Shown here: positions 9,914-24,300 of the stretch, one piece after another
How positions within the stretch are numbered: the stretch's first letter is position 1
Layout: each line of letters begins with the position of its first letter
Assembly (NCBI GenBank): GCA_943737045.1
Contig: CALSFV010000203.1
Coordinates: 708,001-772,000 of the forward strand
Length of the DNA: 64,000 nucleotides
Reading direction: 5' to 3'
Source: Parapristionchus giblindavisi
Taxonomy: Eukaryota; Nematoda; Chromadorea; Rhabditida; Diplogasteridae
Program-made: the position numbers and the translations under genes
Notes under the pieces: model-generated
Databases searched by the model: none
Told to the model about the DNA's origin: nothing
Seen by the model: only the letters and a program-made list of their open reading frames with translations

Positions 9914-12900
9914 TCATAGTGCTGAAATTGAATCACTATCGAGCTCAGGTCGTTCCACGGTTAAATTCGCTGTGCTTTGATCGTTTGTTACTCCGTTAGA
10001 AGGAGTTGAGCTTCTGCCATTCGTGATGTTCGTAGATCTGGATCTGAACATATTATTGACATAATATAACCGCTCGATGCATGCAAACCTTGGAAGTCCA
10101 TTCCGTTTTGCTCTGAATTCTCGAAAAGAATCACGGAAAGAACGGCGTAAAGCAGAAAAGATTCTTGGACTCTCTTGGGCATCTCGACTTTGACTAGTTG
10201 ATGCTTTCCTGCATAATATTAATGTAAACGAGGAAGAAATAAGCGATAACGTCTACCTAAGAGTATATCCAACTGATGAATATTCAGGATGAAAGGCTCT
10301 TTGAGTAAATGCCATTCTCTGTTCCGTAGGTGCACATCTAGAATACATTCCTATACAAACACATATAATTGGATGTTCTTACCTAAAGCAGCATTTGTAG
10401 ACAATCTCTGTGAATTCGTGACGGAAGTTCGTATTGAGATAACCATAGAGGAACGGATTGACGCAGATTGAGAGCATTGATATTATCTGAATGCGAAACA
10501 TGTTGCGTTAATCAAAGCAAGTGATTCCATTAGTTTAATAACCTTGCAGAGTTGGTCCACCTTTTCGACGATCATTCCCGTCTTTTCCTGAAATGATTTG
10601 TATACTTAATTACTTTGTAATACTCAAAAAATCATTGTCCATAAAAAAGGAATACAAACCACTTCGAGAAGATCCATATCGATAAGGAAAGATACAACAT
10701 TGAATGGGAGCCAGAGTGCTGCGTATGAACACGCCATTGTAATCAATAAAGCAGTCGTTCGTGATGTTCTGGATAATGTTTACGCATTAACTATTGCCGT
10801 ATAGCTTCGAAATGTTATATATATGATTACTTTCGATGATAGAATCCCTATGAGTCATGATGTACAGTAAATGTTGTTACCTTTTCTCACTCGCATGCTC
10901 TGCTGCTGTAAGCTTTCCGCCTCCCATGGAGTTCTTCGTAGTAGCTCTCTGCAAAATGAAGTATTATCTCACCAATTGCGAGAAAAAATATGAGAACTCA
11001 GACGAGACTCTAGCAAATCCCACGTAATTTCAATTATATTACGTCATTACAACGTATGATAAAATTCAAAGTCTGCATTTCCCTTGTTATTCTCACAAGA
11101 TATAGAGAATATATGGAAGAACTAACCTCATTGGACCCTTGAATGAATGCTGAATTGATCGATATCCCACGAGCAGATCGAGATTGTCTTCAAATAAATG
11201 AATGAAAAAAGATTTATGACTATCTTATGGTTTTGTTGATCAATCCAATTACCGTATACACAGTGAGATAATCTTGTATGCTACATGGTATTTTGTATAA
11301 ATGTATTTGTTATATCGCTTGGGTTGTATGATTTAGGGATAATGACGCATGCTCACCTTTCCGTATGAGCGCCGTGTTTGCTCATTTGATTAGCGTTCAT
11401 TTTCAGGAAACGCGTGAGCTTCACGTTGAATAGAGCGAGGACAACCAATGGAACAACATAGAGAAATAGTAATTGCATTCCCGTTATCATCATCTTTAGA
11501 ATGAATCAGAATTAATGCTGACGATATACATACAACTTTTCTCACCGTGCTGAATTTATCCATGGCTTCATTGTTTATCATACAAAGTCTCCATCCATAG
11601 TTCCTGAGTATGGGCTCTCTTGACTCCTCGATAACGTAGATGTCCTACAACAAGACCTACTTTCGTCATCGATCATTGATGCCATCTCTATTTTCTCTAT
11701 TTGCATGTACTCTCGTCCGTTATTATCTTATGAAGTCAGAGAAAAGTGGCCAAGTTAACTCTTCTCTTCTCAGTTATGAGCAAACAAGAAGGACTGATTA
11801 CTGGTTTCGATGTAAAAGTGAGACTCTCTCCATAGATGAAGTACAGCCGCTCCTAATTCCACATTCTTTTATGCCTGGCCTATTCTTTCCAGTTACTTTC
11901 TCTCACCTTCACCACATATAGCATGACGATGTCGTAGTAGAATAACAACGGCGATGAGAGCAGAAAGGAGAAGATCCAAATAAGAAGTGCAATTATGATG
12001 GCTCTGACGATGCGGCCTCGACTCGATCCCATTGACAGTTTTCGTACTGAGTAGTATCTACGAGCGAATACATCAAACATCATCACAAACAACAGTAGTA
12101 GTGTAGTCATTATACCTGTCTATAGCCATGACTGATATGGTACAAGTGGAACAGTAGATATTACTGCCAGGCAGCACATTTCCAATCTTACACCACAATC
12201 GGGAATAAGGAAACTGAAAAAAAGAATATATTCATGGCTGTTTGTTGGAATGATCTTACTTCAAATTCAGCTGATGGCAACCATAACAGAGGAATATTGG
12301 TGATTGCTAAGATGAGATTTGATATGGCTAGATTCACAATCAGAACATTTCGACTTGTTCTCATCGATCTTTTCCGTATCACAGCAAGAATAACCTGAAT
12401 ATACAGATTACAGAGATTTGAATGAAGGGACCAAGCGGTGCGCTGGCCGAGTGGTAAGAAACGGGTAATGCTTTTTTTCGAAGCCCATATATGTTCATAT
12501 GGTTGCTTTTCTCAACGGAATTCCAGTCAGAATTCCATGTCGATACGTATGACTTATGTCACTAGTAATAATTTCACGGTAATTTTCAATCACGACCTTG
12601 AGAGATCACTTCCTTGTCAGTATACTCTAGTACTGCGAAATTTCGTTAAATATTGGTTGTGTACGGCTTTCCGCGTACGCCTCGCCTAATTTGCCTTATC
12701 AAATCATCATTGACGACTAGACATTCGATGTTTTGATAATCATTAATCATTGAAGATTTCCGCTAGTGTTGCGTACATTGGAACAGTCCAGCACGTTATC
12801 AGAGTTTGATTCAATCAAATGTATGTCTAACAAAATCGTCTAGCGAAGCGATTTAACATCAACTTCTTAAACATTGTAATACCATTTTTCTGGAGATTTA

Positions 12901-13639
12901 TTGTCTTGAATTTGCTTTGTTTCATTTGATCCATGAAAAATTCAAATGTAAAAACTCGCAATATTTCATCAAAAATGTTCCCTGCAGTGCACGCTGCACT
13001 GCTAATATAGATGTCATTTTTTCCACTACAGCCAATGTTATTTGTCATTAATCGCATAAATATCGTCATAGCCTTATTATCTCCACTCATGCATTATCAA
13101 ACAGAGGCAAAAGTTGATCATCAGATGGAGAAGAAGATAATGCAGAAGAGGAGACCAAAACAAAACAGTGAAAAAGAAGGCTCAAACTATAGATAGAATG
13201 ACTATGTTCACTTAAATGGTTGTGGCAGATGTGGAAATGGACCCAAACGATAATTGAGTATTGACATCAAATAATTCTGTAGATGACACTCTATTATTAT
13301 ACTATTATAATATAGAGGGGTATAATATACTCTTTAGTCCATCCAAAGTTATGTAATATCTCCAGTCAATTGACTACTCACCAATCCGTTTCCGATGACT
13401 GCCAGAATGGAGATGACAGCATAAATACACGTGAACGTTACCTCTTCCCATTCCGTATACTTTCTCAATTGTACACTGAGATGGGCGAATATGGCCTAAA
13501 TATATGGGGTTATTCAATAGAAGAAGAGTGATAAGTTCACATTGAGACAGGATGCATTGAATTGAACTATACTAGAATCCAGTGATGAATTGGAAACGTT
13601 CCGCGGACACATATTGTCCACGTCCGAGACGTTCATCAT
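9914..13639 (-). CDS. Class A (rhodopsin-like) neuropeptide receptor, NPY/NPF-like
   Basis: Seven-transmembrane G-protein-coupled receptor of 504 predicted residues. Exons: 13541-13639, 13382-13495, 12260-12394, 12116-12213, 11907-12057, 11546-11644, 11357-11493, 11127-11187, 10881-10948, 10660-10768, 10543-10587, 10383-10486, 9914-10208. The N-terminus has several N-glycosylation sequons. TM1 carries the GN motif ([12 protein letters not shown]). TM2 is [20 protein letters not shown]. The TM3 start [10 protein letters not shown] holds the conserved disulfide cysteine, and TM3 ends MAIDRYYSV (DRY variant, near residue 148-151). ECL2 has its cysteine in [11 protein letters not shown]5 is [21 protein letters not shown]6 is [19 protein letters not shown] and TM7 ends [13 protein letters not shown]. 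The Ser/Arg-rich tail suits arrestin control. The pattern [19 protein letters not shown] fits nematode NPR receptors of the NPY/NPF type; the ligand cannot be inferred. TTTCAG lies just upstream of the start (possible trans-splicing). Confidence 0.94.
12395..13381. other. Large GPCR intron with a tRNA-like (SINE-like) segment
   Basis: At 987 nt this is the longest intron of the receptor gene. At 12436-12490 it holds a sequence resembling the 5' half of tRNA-Ser/Leu: TGGCCGAGTGG fits a Pol III A box. A weak B-box-like TTTCGAAGCCC follows about 31 bases later, closer than in real tRNAs. No acceptor stem or anticodon arm can be drawn. Nothing else recognisable is present. Confidence 0.35.
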
Positions 13640-16600
13640 GATCTGAAATTCAATATTCAAATTAAATTGAAATTTTTAAAAAATCAGAATAAATTAAATT
13701 GGAACACCGCTAATTCACGGATTTCATGTAATAAATATGACTTTTCCACTGGTATTTCCTAAAGGACACCAATAATTAATGAACTACGGAAGTGAAACGT
13801 CTATGGAAATCATATCTTTAGCTAGAACAGCTGAATAGGCGACAAAATGAGCATGAGTGAAGTGCCATATTTAGTCTTCTATTCACTTCGAAACGATCAA
13901 TTAGAAGGGTAGGTGAAAGGAATATGATAGTATAAATGCAAATGTAGAAAGAAATAGGAGAGTTGAAGAGTGAATGACAATGCATAAATGGATAACAGAG
14001 TGAGAAGAGGAAGAGGAGACTCGGTTAATTAATAGAAATGTGATGAAGAATGAAAGACATTGAGGTTTGAAGAAATGTTTACTAAGTATATATTGTAATA
14101 TAATAAAGATAGATAGATATAGATAGAGTGAGCGATGCGAGAATATTTCCCCTCCTCCCTATTCCTTCTCCTCTTTATACTCCTCCCTGTCTACTTTAGC
14201 CCGAATCCCTTCTATTCATATCACATTACCGGAGGCAACAATATTATTCCAAGGGCGTTATGGTCAAAATATACAGAAGGAGAAAAGGGTAGACCATTGT
14301 CTCACGGGGAATGGTTCTCGAATGAGAGACGTCGTTCAGAATAACGAGCCACGTTGTCAATTCGACGTGTGGAGATAGCAACAGAAGAAGAGAAAGGGAT
14401 GAATACAACAAAAAGGAACCATAATTTATAAGGAAGAGAAATGGAGTGAAGAGGCAGTAAAGGCGATAATTATATGAAAGTATCTCACTCTTATTCTTCA
14501 TCGATGAAAACTATTACTAGAGAAGTAGGAAAGAAACGTAGTTCTTTTCCCCTTCTGAGAATAGTTTGACAGCCTACGGAAAACGGAGAAAAAAGTTGAG
14601 GAGCATGGAAAGAAAGAAGAAATAATGGGAAGAGGAATCAACTAGTGAATTAGGTTGAAAGGTAAGGAGAAGTTCGAGATTGGCTTCTTTTATGTTGAAA
14701 GAAGAAAATGAAGGCGGAAGAGGAAACAGTAATATGGGAATGTGGGTTTAGACAAATGCCAATCAAATATGCATATTCTCTAGTTCCGTCTGGTAAACTC
14801 AAATTAGGGTTTATTTTGTTTTCTGGTTGAGGTTTTAATATTTTTCTTCTATAGAACTAATGAGAAACAGTTAAAAAGCATTACGGTTCTGAGAAGTAAC
14901 TCAAATTACTAGAAAGTGTAAATAATATCAGAAGAAGACATCCTCGTTATTCGGCTACTGAGAGATTTGTCTAATGGAATGAGGAGGACATTAATTCTGC
15001 AAGTATTAGACTACTTGATATGACTTCCTCTTCAAGAGGCGAGTCCAGTGTCAATCATGTTCTTTCCGCCCTAGATTGATTCTATCTAATAATAGGGTTT
15101 GGTCCTCGGGGTATAAAGAAGTAGATATCAGAGTTTCGTGACTTTTTTTGCACATGTTAGAGATAATAATGGTTCATTTGAGAAAAGGACGTCAAAAATA
15201 GCCATGGCATATGAAATGCTTGTAGATAATGTGACGAAGTGAAATGAAACGAAATGTTATTCAGCACAGCTGAATATTTCTGTCCATTCACACTTCGGTT
15301 CATATTCAGTGAAGATTCAGCTAAGCAAACTATAACAGAGAACGCTTCACAACAATTCTTGCAAGTCGAACAATCATCATAGTTTCTACACAAAAGAATG
15401 AGAAAGATAAAGTTCATACGAGATGAAGACTACTTTGCCGATTAAACGATTGAATGAACATAATGAATGACGAAGAGGGGAGGAGACTATGGAACATTTC
15501 ATGTGACCGAAGAACTACCCGATTTTACTTGGCCATTAAAGATATCGATGGATGGGTGCAGAACAAATGAGGTACGCAAGTTAGGTTCAAAGACGTTCTT
15601 AGAAGCAAAGATGAATTGAAAAAGAGACCGTGGAGGTACAACAATAAAAGCAGCCTATGTGGTTTGTATGAATACTAAAGGCGACCAAACAGCGCTGAAA
15701 GTGCAAAACGATTCCATCTCTTTTTCCGATAAGGTTGTCGCACGAAAAGGTTTAACAGAAATATTACTGGAATATTTCTTCATATTGATAGTCTTTCTAT
15801 ACAAGAATGGATAGATCTCACCTGATAAGCCCCATTGGTAACGTTATCTATCAGCATCCTGGTCTTCCTTCACTTCACGATTTCCTGAATATGTCAATGA
15901 TTATTAGGATTGTTTGTATTGGAAGCAAGGTCATGGTAGGATTGTAATATCCTTTATGCAATACATAATAAAGATATAAGGGAAATGAATAACTGGAAAA
16001 TGTGGAGGAAGCAAAGTCACGTAGTTATTCAGGTGAGATACACGAATGAGGACAGATGTACTAACAATGGCAATAATTATTGAAAATAATAATTTTAACA
16101 TTATTGATATAGAATATTGTTATCGTAATCCCATACAAAGATATAATCTTTTTGTTTCAAAAATAGTTCAAAAATAGCTCAATTCGTTATTAAAATAGTG
16201 CAATTAGCACTAAATTAGCGTATTTTGTGTGAATAAGTACAATTATTTCTGCAAAGTATTTTGTAATTGGTCTTCATTCTAATATTACTGAGATTCTTCA
16301 GTAAGAATTATGTTCAGGCTATATGTTAGATGTTGCCACTAAAATCTTAAATAAAAGTGGAACCTTCGAATGAAACCTTCTTTATCCGGTTCATACACAA
16401 ATAGCAGGCTATGATCGAAAGTAATCAAGCTAAACAGAAATATTTGAGACATGTCACGTTCTCCTGAACGTTTTGCATCTATTCTGAGTACTTTTAACCA
16501 CTTGAATATTTCAGCATGAGTTATCAATTATAGAAACGGGTTTGTGTGAAATTCAAGCCATATGACTCGGAAAATAACGCATGGGAACAAGAAAGACATG

Positions 16601-19371
16601 GGAAAATATATTACACAAACTTGAATATGATTTTCATATGGCTTTTCAGGTTTGAGATATTTGCCAAAACTTCGAACATGATCGAGAAAATTTAAAAAAA
16701 TAATAAACGCTCGTGGTGATTCCTAAAGATTGGTCAGTCTGACTTTTTGCTCCCTAACCACACTTCTCTTTTATCAACATAAAGGGATCAACAGTGCAGG
16801 GGCCCAACAGCAGCAGCGGATGAAAACAAGAAAAAACAAATTCATGGTTCGCCCACTTATCTCGTCTGGTTTCTGAAAGTTTCTGAAGTATGCAAAGTTT
16901 TCAGGAATCGATAAGGTATAATCAAAGTTTTCCTTTATCATACCACTATTGACTCTGATTAATGTAACAAAAAGCCTAAATATTGACCACATTGTGAGAT
17001 AAAGACGAAACGACCCGAAAGATAGCACAGGCCGAACTCCCATTTCATTTGCTCATACTCCATTAAATCCGTCTATTCCCATTTTTATTGCGCATCGAAC
17101 TCCCCTATCTTTCTGAATCTTTTCCTATTTGGCTCGGCATTGGTGGTCATCCATAATACACAGCTAATTGAACAAATACTTTGAAATTGCACCTCTCTCT
17201 CTGAGTATTGACATACAGTAGAAAGGACCGAAATAATTTGAATTAAATGAGCGAAATTAAATAGAATGACTATCTAACCATCTTCAGTTGTAGTGTGAGA
17301 ATGGAACAGATACGGAGATAATTAAACGAATCGAGAATGTAACAAATACTGTATAGACGCATAATCGAATTTGCATTGAGAGACATTGGAATGGAAGGAA
17401 ATGATGACCATAATAGGCCTTTTTCGCCCTTGAATTCGACCTAATTGGAAAGGTTAGCCGACTAAAGAAACAGATGGAGTAAGTTGTATGAAGCGAAAGG
17501 TAATGGTGTGAAATGAAAAAGCGCCAATTAGAGGTCCGACTAAATATGATCTAAGGGGAAGTAAAATGATCCGCATGCGCTCCTACGCAACATTCATTCA
17601 ATTGAAGTCTCTCACTCAAAGACATGGACATGTCTGTGACAGACATGTGTATGATGTGTTACTGAAACATGATAGAAGGACATCGACTGAAGAAGTAGAA
17701 GATGTCTAAGTATTAGGGGACGAATATGACATACTAATTATGTTTCCATTCTCAGCATTATCAGTTTCTATGTAAAAATAATGAGAAGGGACGGCAACTT
17801 TCCAGTAGCAGGAAAAAAGTGTTTTTGGGGAGAAAGGATTCATGCATGAACGATTTGGGTTGTTATCTTCGAAAAGGGCGAAGTAACTGTTATTGGAAGG
17901 TAGTGTGAGCAGTGGGATGTCTAGGCTGAGAGTGATTCACTCTCAGATAAGTCCGGATCTGTGACAGATCTTTTGTTTACAATAACAGAAAAAAAGGTTC
18001 AGAACTCTCGTATCTCTATTAAAATGTGTAGCGAAAGAAGAAGGAGAAAGCAAAATGGAATTGTAGAGAAAAAGAAAGTCGAGGTTCACTCAACACTGAT
18101 GATGATTGTTTTCCCTAGAAGAAAACAAAAGGAACTGTAGCAATTGAACGACGAGAAGTCGATTACCAGATAAAGAGTCAATGCATAAAAGGGCATGGTT
18201 TATTTTAGTCTACACGATTCCGTACTTTAAAATTTCAATAGTTCACTGGCCTATATCGTTCCCCTTTTTTTTTCTAGTGATTTTTTCGTTTCTTAAGCGG
18301 AATGCTTGGAAGTGATAGATTGAAGAGGAAGATGGTTTGCGCTGTAGACCGGAAACAACGAAATGAAGTAGCGCAAGGCAAGAGACAAGAGCTATTGTGT
18401 TCGAGTCTGAGACACAGTCATCGTATTGCATTTCATATCTGACAAGAAGAGGCAGCACATAAAAGAGACGCACTTCGTGGGATGTCTGTCTATCTCATTC
18501 CATCAAACAGCTTAAGAAATAAACAAAGCATGGAAAGTAAGTGACTAATAGAAAGTAGACATTTCCGTCTCCGAAGTGAAGCTAATATCTACATGTATGT
18601 TTTGTGAAAAGAGGATTATATATCTCACGAAAGGAAATTCGTCAGCACCAAAATTGCACCAAGTGAAGTCGTCTGTTTTCTTGATGTCATCAATTAACTT
18701 CGAAATGCAGAACAAAATTAAAACTTGAAACAGACTAATGACGGTGAGAAGCGTTGCCAAAGTACAGTTGGCGCGGTTTGTCAACAATTTGTAAGTACTC
18801 TTCTTCTCGTTGTCAAGACAAATGTCCATGCATCGTTCATGAACGACTTCTTTCTTTCTTCTTTTTCTTCTTTCACTCTTTCTGTTTAGACTTGTTCATT
18901 ATTCCCATGTTTTCTTCTCATCACTTTCATTCTCTCTCTAATCTTCTGTTTCTTCGGCACCACTACCCATACTTAATCCTACTTCTGTAATCAACCGTGG
19001 TCGTTGACTCACTATTCACCATCATCTCCCATTCACCACCCCAACCATAGCAACCTGCTACTATGCAATGCCATCAATGCAACAACTTGCTGTTTAAAAC
19101 GATTAACGCGAGGTTTTAGCCATCATAATTTGAACTCCTTGCACTGGTCTCGCTAGTTTCGCAAAGCCATCCATCAATCATGTTTCCGGTCTTCTTAATC
19201 GAATTGGATCTCCTATACCACTACTCTATTTCCGGTTACGTGGTATTTTCGCGCGCAATTTCCAATTTCTGGTCATCGCCTCCATGTAGAAACGTTTAAA
19301 AAATTTGAAGCAAGCTTTGGTCAGTGATTTGTAACGAATGCATTGAAGGCAAAGGACACAGTGAATAGAAG
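13640..19371. other. Long gene-poor region upstream of the GPCR and kelch genes
   Basis: 5.7 kb with no gene I can support. It is purine-rich on the plus strand to about 14,800. Short ORFs on both strands lack domains and splice context. A small inverted repeat (AAGCCATATGA / TCATATGGCTT) occurs near 16555-16650. The minus-strand ORF at 18545-18829 is listed separately as weak. The region may hold the promoters of the divergent GPCR (minus) and kelch (plus) genes. Confidence 0.5.
18545..18829 (-). CDS. Weak candidate: membrane-protein fragment, unrecognised
   Basis: 94-codon ORF starting MDICLDNEKKSTYKLLTNRA with one strong hydrophobic segment (LATLLTVISLFQVLILFCI, about residues 27-45). A possible splice donor (FPFV|GTGAGATAT) lies near 18626. 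The layout, short cysteine-containing N-terminus then a TM helix, recalls a first exon of a nematode chemoreceptor, but no second exon with matching phase was found downstream on the minus strand. It could be a pseudogene fragment or chance. Confidence 0.2.
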   Translation of the reverse strand: MDICLDNEKKSTYKLLTNRANCTLATLLTVISLFQVLILFCISKLIDDIKKTDDFTWCNFGADEFPFVRYIILFSQNIHVDISFTSETEMSTFY

Positions 19372-21354
19372 ATGAAAGTGACTGTATCCAATGATTCTCC
19401 GTGTCTTGCTTACGGGGCTACGGGCGCAGTAGATTGCGGAAGACTACTATTATGGCATGGAGGAACGAGTAAATATGGAGGATTACCGAGTGGAACATTG
19501 GCTGTATTCGATACCCAACATCAGAAATGGTAACCAACTTACAGGCAATGATAAAGCGGAATCGAGACATTAGAAAGAAAGCGATAGAGAATAGTAAAGC
19601 AGGAACAGAAATGGAATGAAAAAAGTAAATGAAGCGTATTGATGCGAAATATTCATAGTTTATAGTGAATAGAATAGAGTAATCAGGAAAATGAAGTTTA
19701 AGGAATGATTGAGGATAAAAGATTAGAGAGTGTAGTGAGTGGGCAATATTGAGGTTATTACACATGAACTTAGAGACTCTCACGATGTTCACTTTATCTC
19801 GCCGCATTGTTACATTTTCCCATGATTAGCTAGAGACCGCTAAAGACCAGATAACAAGACTAACTTATCATATTTATTGGGAAATCGATGTGTTCAGGTA
19901 TACGTTTGACGATGGACCACGGCGTTCTCACCATTGCGCGTTTGTCAGCGGAGACAAGTACTTTCATATAGTAGGAGGATGGAATGGAGATAGAAGGACA
20001 CACGATGTTAGTATGATTACCATTGTTATGAGTACGACAGCATATAATAAAAATATTATTACTAATAAATACATTATAGGAACTACAAAATTATTATTTG
20101 TTTAGAATTTGAATACTATCAGATAACAACATTCGATACGAGAAGCGGAGAGTGGATCAGACATCCCGAGCTTAAAGGGTTTCCGGAAGGAGGCGGTACG
20201 TTGAAAGGAGCGATAGTATAAGGGGATACGGTGAAGATGGCGAGGAACAATAAGACCCATATTTCAGACTGAATATGTGGTCCCCGAAAGAGAAAGTGCT
20301 ATTATACTTTAAATTATGTGAACAGTTCATTAACTTTAGTTGATGAGGGGAGGCGGTTTACGCTGGTAAATGAACTTGCAAATAAGGTTACCGCTAATCG
20401 ACAAATCTACAATAAATACAAAACATATTCGCAAACAACATTGAGTCAATACAAATTCTGGTTGGGTGGGGGAATCTTTTAAAAAAAGGTACTATTAGAA
20501 AGGCGGCTCTCGTTTTATTTTGAGTACGTATGAATCGAAAATGATCGGTGTTTCATTGAACTAAAAAAGATTTTTCTGCATTTTCAGACTCTAGAATCAT
20601 GTGTATGAACAAACAAAGCAACATAATAAGGAAGAGGAGAGGGATTGTGTGTATGCATTGTCAATCAAAAAGATTTGTTATTCAATCCTTGACATCGTTG
20701 TTATCAGCCACTACTTTCAAGCTTACATCTTTTCATTGCCATAAAGTCTCTTAAAAGAAGCATAACCCCGTGAAACTATGAAGAGGGTCTACTTGTTTAA
20801 ACCATAAAAGATGAAATATATGGATTTTCCGGAATAGATAATTCACAAAAAGAAGCGAATCAAGAATACTTTATCATACGTAGGCGGAAAAATTGCATGT
20901 AAGATTTTCCATTAGTCAATCTACTTTCAACAAGATTTTGGTATGGCTTCCCGCGAAGCGTGCACATCCTAAAAATTCTCAATTCTAGACATACATAGCA
21001 TTTTTACACATAATAGCATAAAAATAGCTCGATTATGCTGTTAGCTATCTATTATTTCAAACCCCGAGTACTTTCCTTGAAAAGCATTCGAGGCAAATTT
21101 TAATTAATGATAAAATGTTGCCGCCAGACGGTTTTAATATAATTTTCGACATATTTTTTCCGGTATACAATTGAGGTGTAGATGACTGTACATATAACAT
21201 GTAATGATGTTTTGATCAAGTGCTGCGTTTCCTGCATATTTAATAGAAATACTTGATGAAATCATGAATGATATTCGAATAAGGGTATACCACGCTAAAT
21301 CGAAAACCATTGCGATATAAAACGAATAATCAAGTTACCAAGATTTTTAATAAC

Positions 21355-21399
<45 letters not shown>

Positions 21400-24300
21400 C
21401 GTTAACACGTTCGCACAATGATGTCATTGCTGGGGTCCATCATAGAACAATAGTTGTCATTTCTTTCCTATATTCATCGGTTCATCGTACTTGCATATCT
21501 TGAAGGTCTTTCAACTTCTGCGCTAATCACGTGCACAATCCAGAAATAATCCATAAGACGTGAATGTTACCGCCCAATTAGTAGTAAAAGATTCTTCCGA
21601 AGTTGAAGAAGGAATAAGGAAATACAACTCCCGGGTTTTTAAACACCTTCATGAAAGAGTGTCGAATGGGTGCCTTATTTATAAATGACTTATACGAGGG
21701 AAGGGATGATGGACAATGATCAAAGGTACAACAATGCCAGACAGAAAAGAAGAGGAATTATGTTATCTATGAAACTATCTCGATCAAGTAGATCTTCGCT
21801 TCTACCCACAATATAAAGAATATAAGACTTTATCTAAAAAGCCTTCTAAAAACTGTAGTTTAATTACTTACGAGACAAAAACCGAAAATACAGTATAATT
21901 GTTTTCATATAAAATTTATAGAAAAAAAGAAAATTTATCGGCAGCTCAGCGAATAGTTTTGGGAGAAATTTCAGGCCAATAGTTAAAAGTAGTAAATGAG
22001 TCATAGTGAAAGTTCAGGCAAGTTTTATTTTTCTGAGATCTCATCCCAACTGTCTCATCCCCTTTTATATCCCACACATTGAAGCAATAAGAACCTATCG
22101 TATCTTATCGTTGAGAATATCACTCGAGGGAGACATTGATTTTAAATATTTGGCTTTCTATAGAATCACGATAAATACAAAAATCAAGAGCCATAGATAG
22201 AACATGTTGACATAACGCAACAAATGAGTGACATAATCAATTCAGGACTGACCAGTCACACTGTGAATGGTCTCATCACTGAAGGTGATTCAATAGAGGC
22301 CGTGGTCATTGGCAGATTGGGTGGATTACGCACGCAACGATGTCATTCTGCTCTATTACGATTGACAGGTACGGTATTCTATTTCCTCCGTTGAAAGACC
22401 TTCATTTTTGGCCACTTCCTCTCTTTCTAACTTCAAAGATAGGACATACGTCCGAACTCTTGCGTTTATCCCTCCAAACGATGCCGCAAGACAAGCTTTT
22501 TCTGTATACACATTAGGGCAGTGAGTAGAAAATGAAAATACGTGAAACGGAAAGGATAAGAATCAAACATCTGGACGGTGTAATAAACGCTAGCGAGTGT
22601 TACATGTTTATGTCTATCCGCAGAGAAATATTTGAACAAAATGAGACAGATGAAAGGAAGAAGAAGAAGAAGATGTTGTTGAAGGTGATATACGTCGAGG
22701 ATTCACATACAAGGGACCGATAGAGAGAGAAGTCACATCACGAGGTGGTCATTCATCTATTGCCATCTCGCCCAATACTATAACACTACTAGGAGGAAGG
22801 GCCGATACATTCGTTGGAATGCAGGTATAATTGGTGGAATGAATTGCATGTAAAAACGAAAATAAAGGGCTTCACGTGATGAGAGTGAATAAATCATAGG
22901 TATGGATGTATAATTTCAGACTGAAGATATACAACTGCCTATTGACATTCCGCAATTGCAACGGCCCATGTGGAAGCGGACGTCGAAGGAATTTGAGTAA
23001 GCCGAACGGAAAGAAGCAAGCAAATTTTGCAAATTGGAGAATGTGAAATTTGAGGACATTCGAGTGCAAAGAAACAGCTCTCAGTGGTCGGAGGTATCAA
23101 GCGACGTGTTTACTGAGCAATCAGACTATTCTAGTCCATGGAGGAGAACCATTTGGACGAATGATGATTGGTATTTTTGTAGAGATTTTTTTGGAATCAT
23201 TTAATTTTGATTAAAATATTTGAAAGAAGCCATTTTCGGAAACAGTTCGTTATCATCGGAAATGTGGATACTCGATCGAAAGGGGAAGAGGCTGAAAGTT
23301 CAGCGACCCGAGATTCCTGCATTGTGCGGTACGTTGTAACTTGCAAAATTCGGTGATAGTGATGTGAAATTTTTGTGCACACGCCGTAACGACGGAGACG
23401 TTGCGGAGGAGGTTGCGGCGTGCGCACGTTTTGGAAAATGTAACACCGCCAAAGAAATATATTCCCGTTTTTGTTCCCGTTTTTGTTTCTAATATTTTAA
23501 ATTAAAAGGCAAAAAGAGACTAAAATTTTCATGTGAAAGAATTCAGCGCGGTTCAGGAAAATTAAGGAGAAAAATAAATCGATGCCTCTCATATGGAATA
23601 GATTGTTCCGCAAGGGAAAATAGAGAATGGTAACGATGATGTAATTAGCGATACGATTAAGGACGAAGAATCTGTTATAAAGCAAAAGAGTTAAGCGAAC
23701 GAGAGCATTTAGCGTTCTTTTTCGATCATTTGTTGCAGGTATTGAACAAAAATAATGCACATATCACCACGGATAAAACGAAGTATCGCCAAGGATTTCG
23801 CATCCATTATAATATTTCAGAACAATTTATACTGGAAATCTTCAGTGCAAGGCCGTGTCGATAATAAATGTTACTTAGCGCAAACCAAATGGCTTTTCGA
23901 TGTTCACATTGTACATTAAATTTTTTCAAAAAAAACACAATTAGCTATCAAAAAAGTATGATCAATCTATGTTATCGCACTCCATGGACGAAATTTTCAA
24001 TCCCGCCGATTAACAAAAAAATATAAGCTGTAGTTCTCAAATCTATGATATCATATTCTATTTCCGGTTAGCAATCGGATTGGGGTATTATTATAAATTC
24101 TTGCTTGTGCTAAAATTATTAAAAACAATAGCAACACTTGAGAGACATTCGTGCGTTGTCTTTTTCACCTCATATGTAGTTAGTTACATTTCACGTAAAA
24201 TATCATTGCTTTCCATGCACGAGCGTATATTGGGGAGTGTGTTGTGTCCCAATTGGAAAACTCTGAATGGCAATGGGGATACGGTAAGAAGTTACCGTAA

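Noticed and set aside
12436..12490. A functional tRNA gene
   Set aside because: No acceptor stem, anticodon arm or properly spaced T arm can be drawn; listed only as a SINE-like trace.
16339..17043. Two minus-strand ORFs (62 and 89 codons) that could be exons of one gene
   Set aside because: No matching donor and acceptor phases and no recognisable protein pattern were found.
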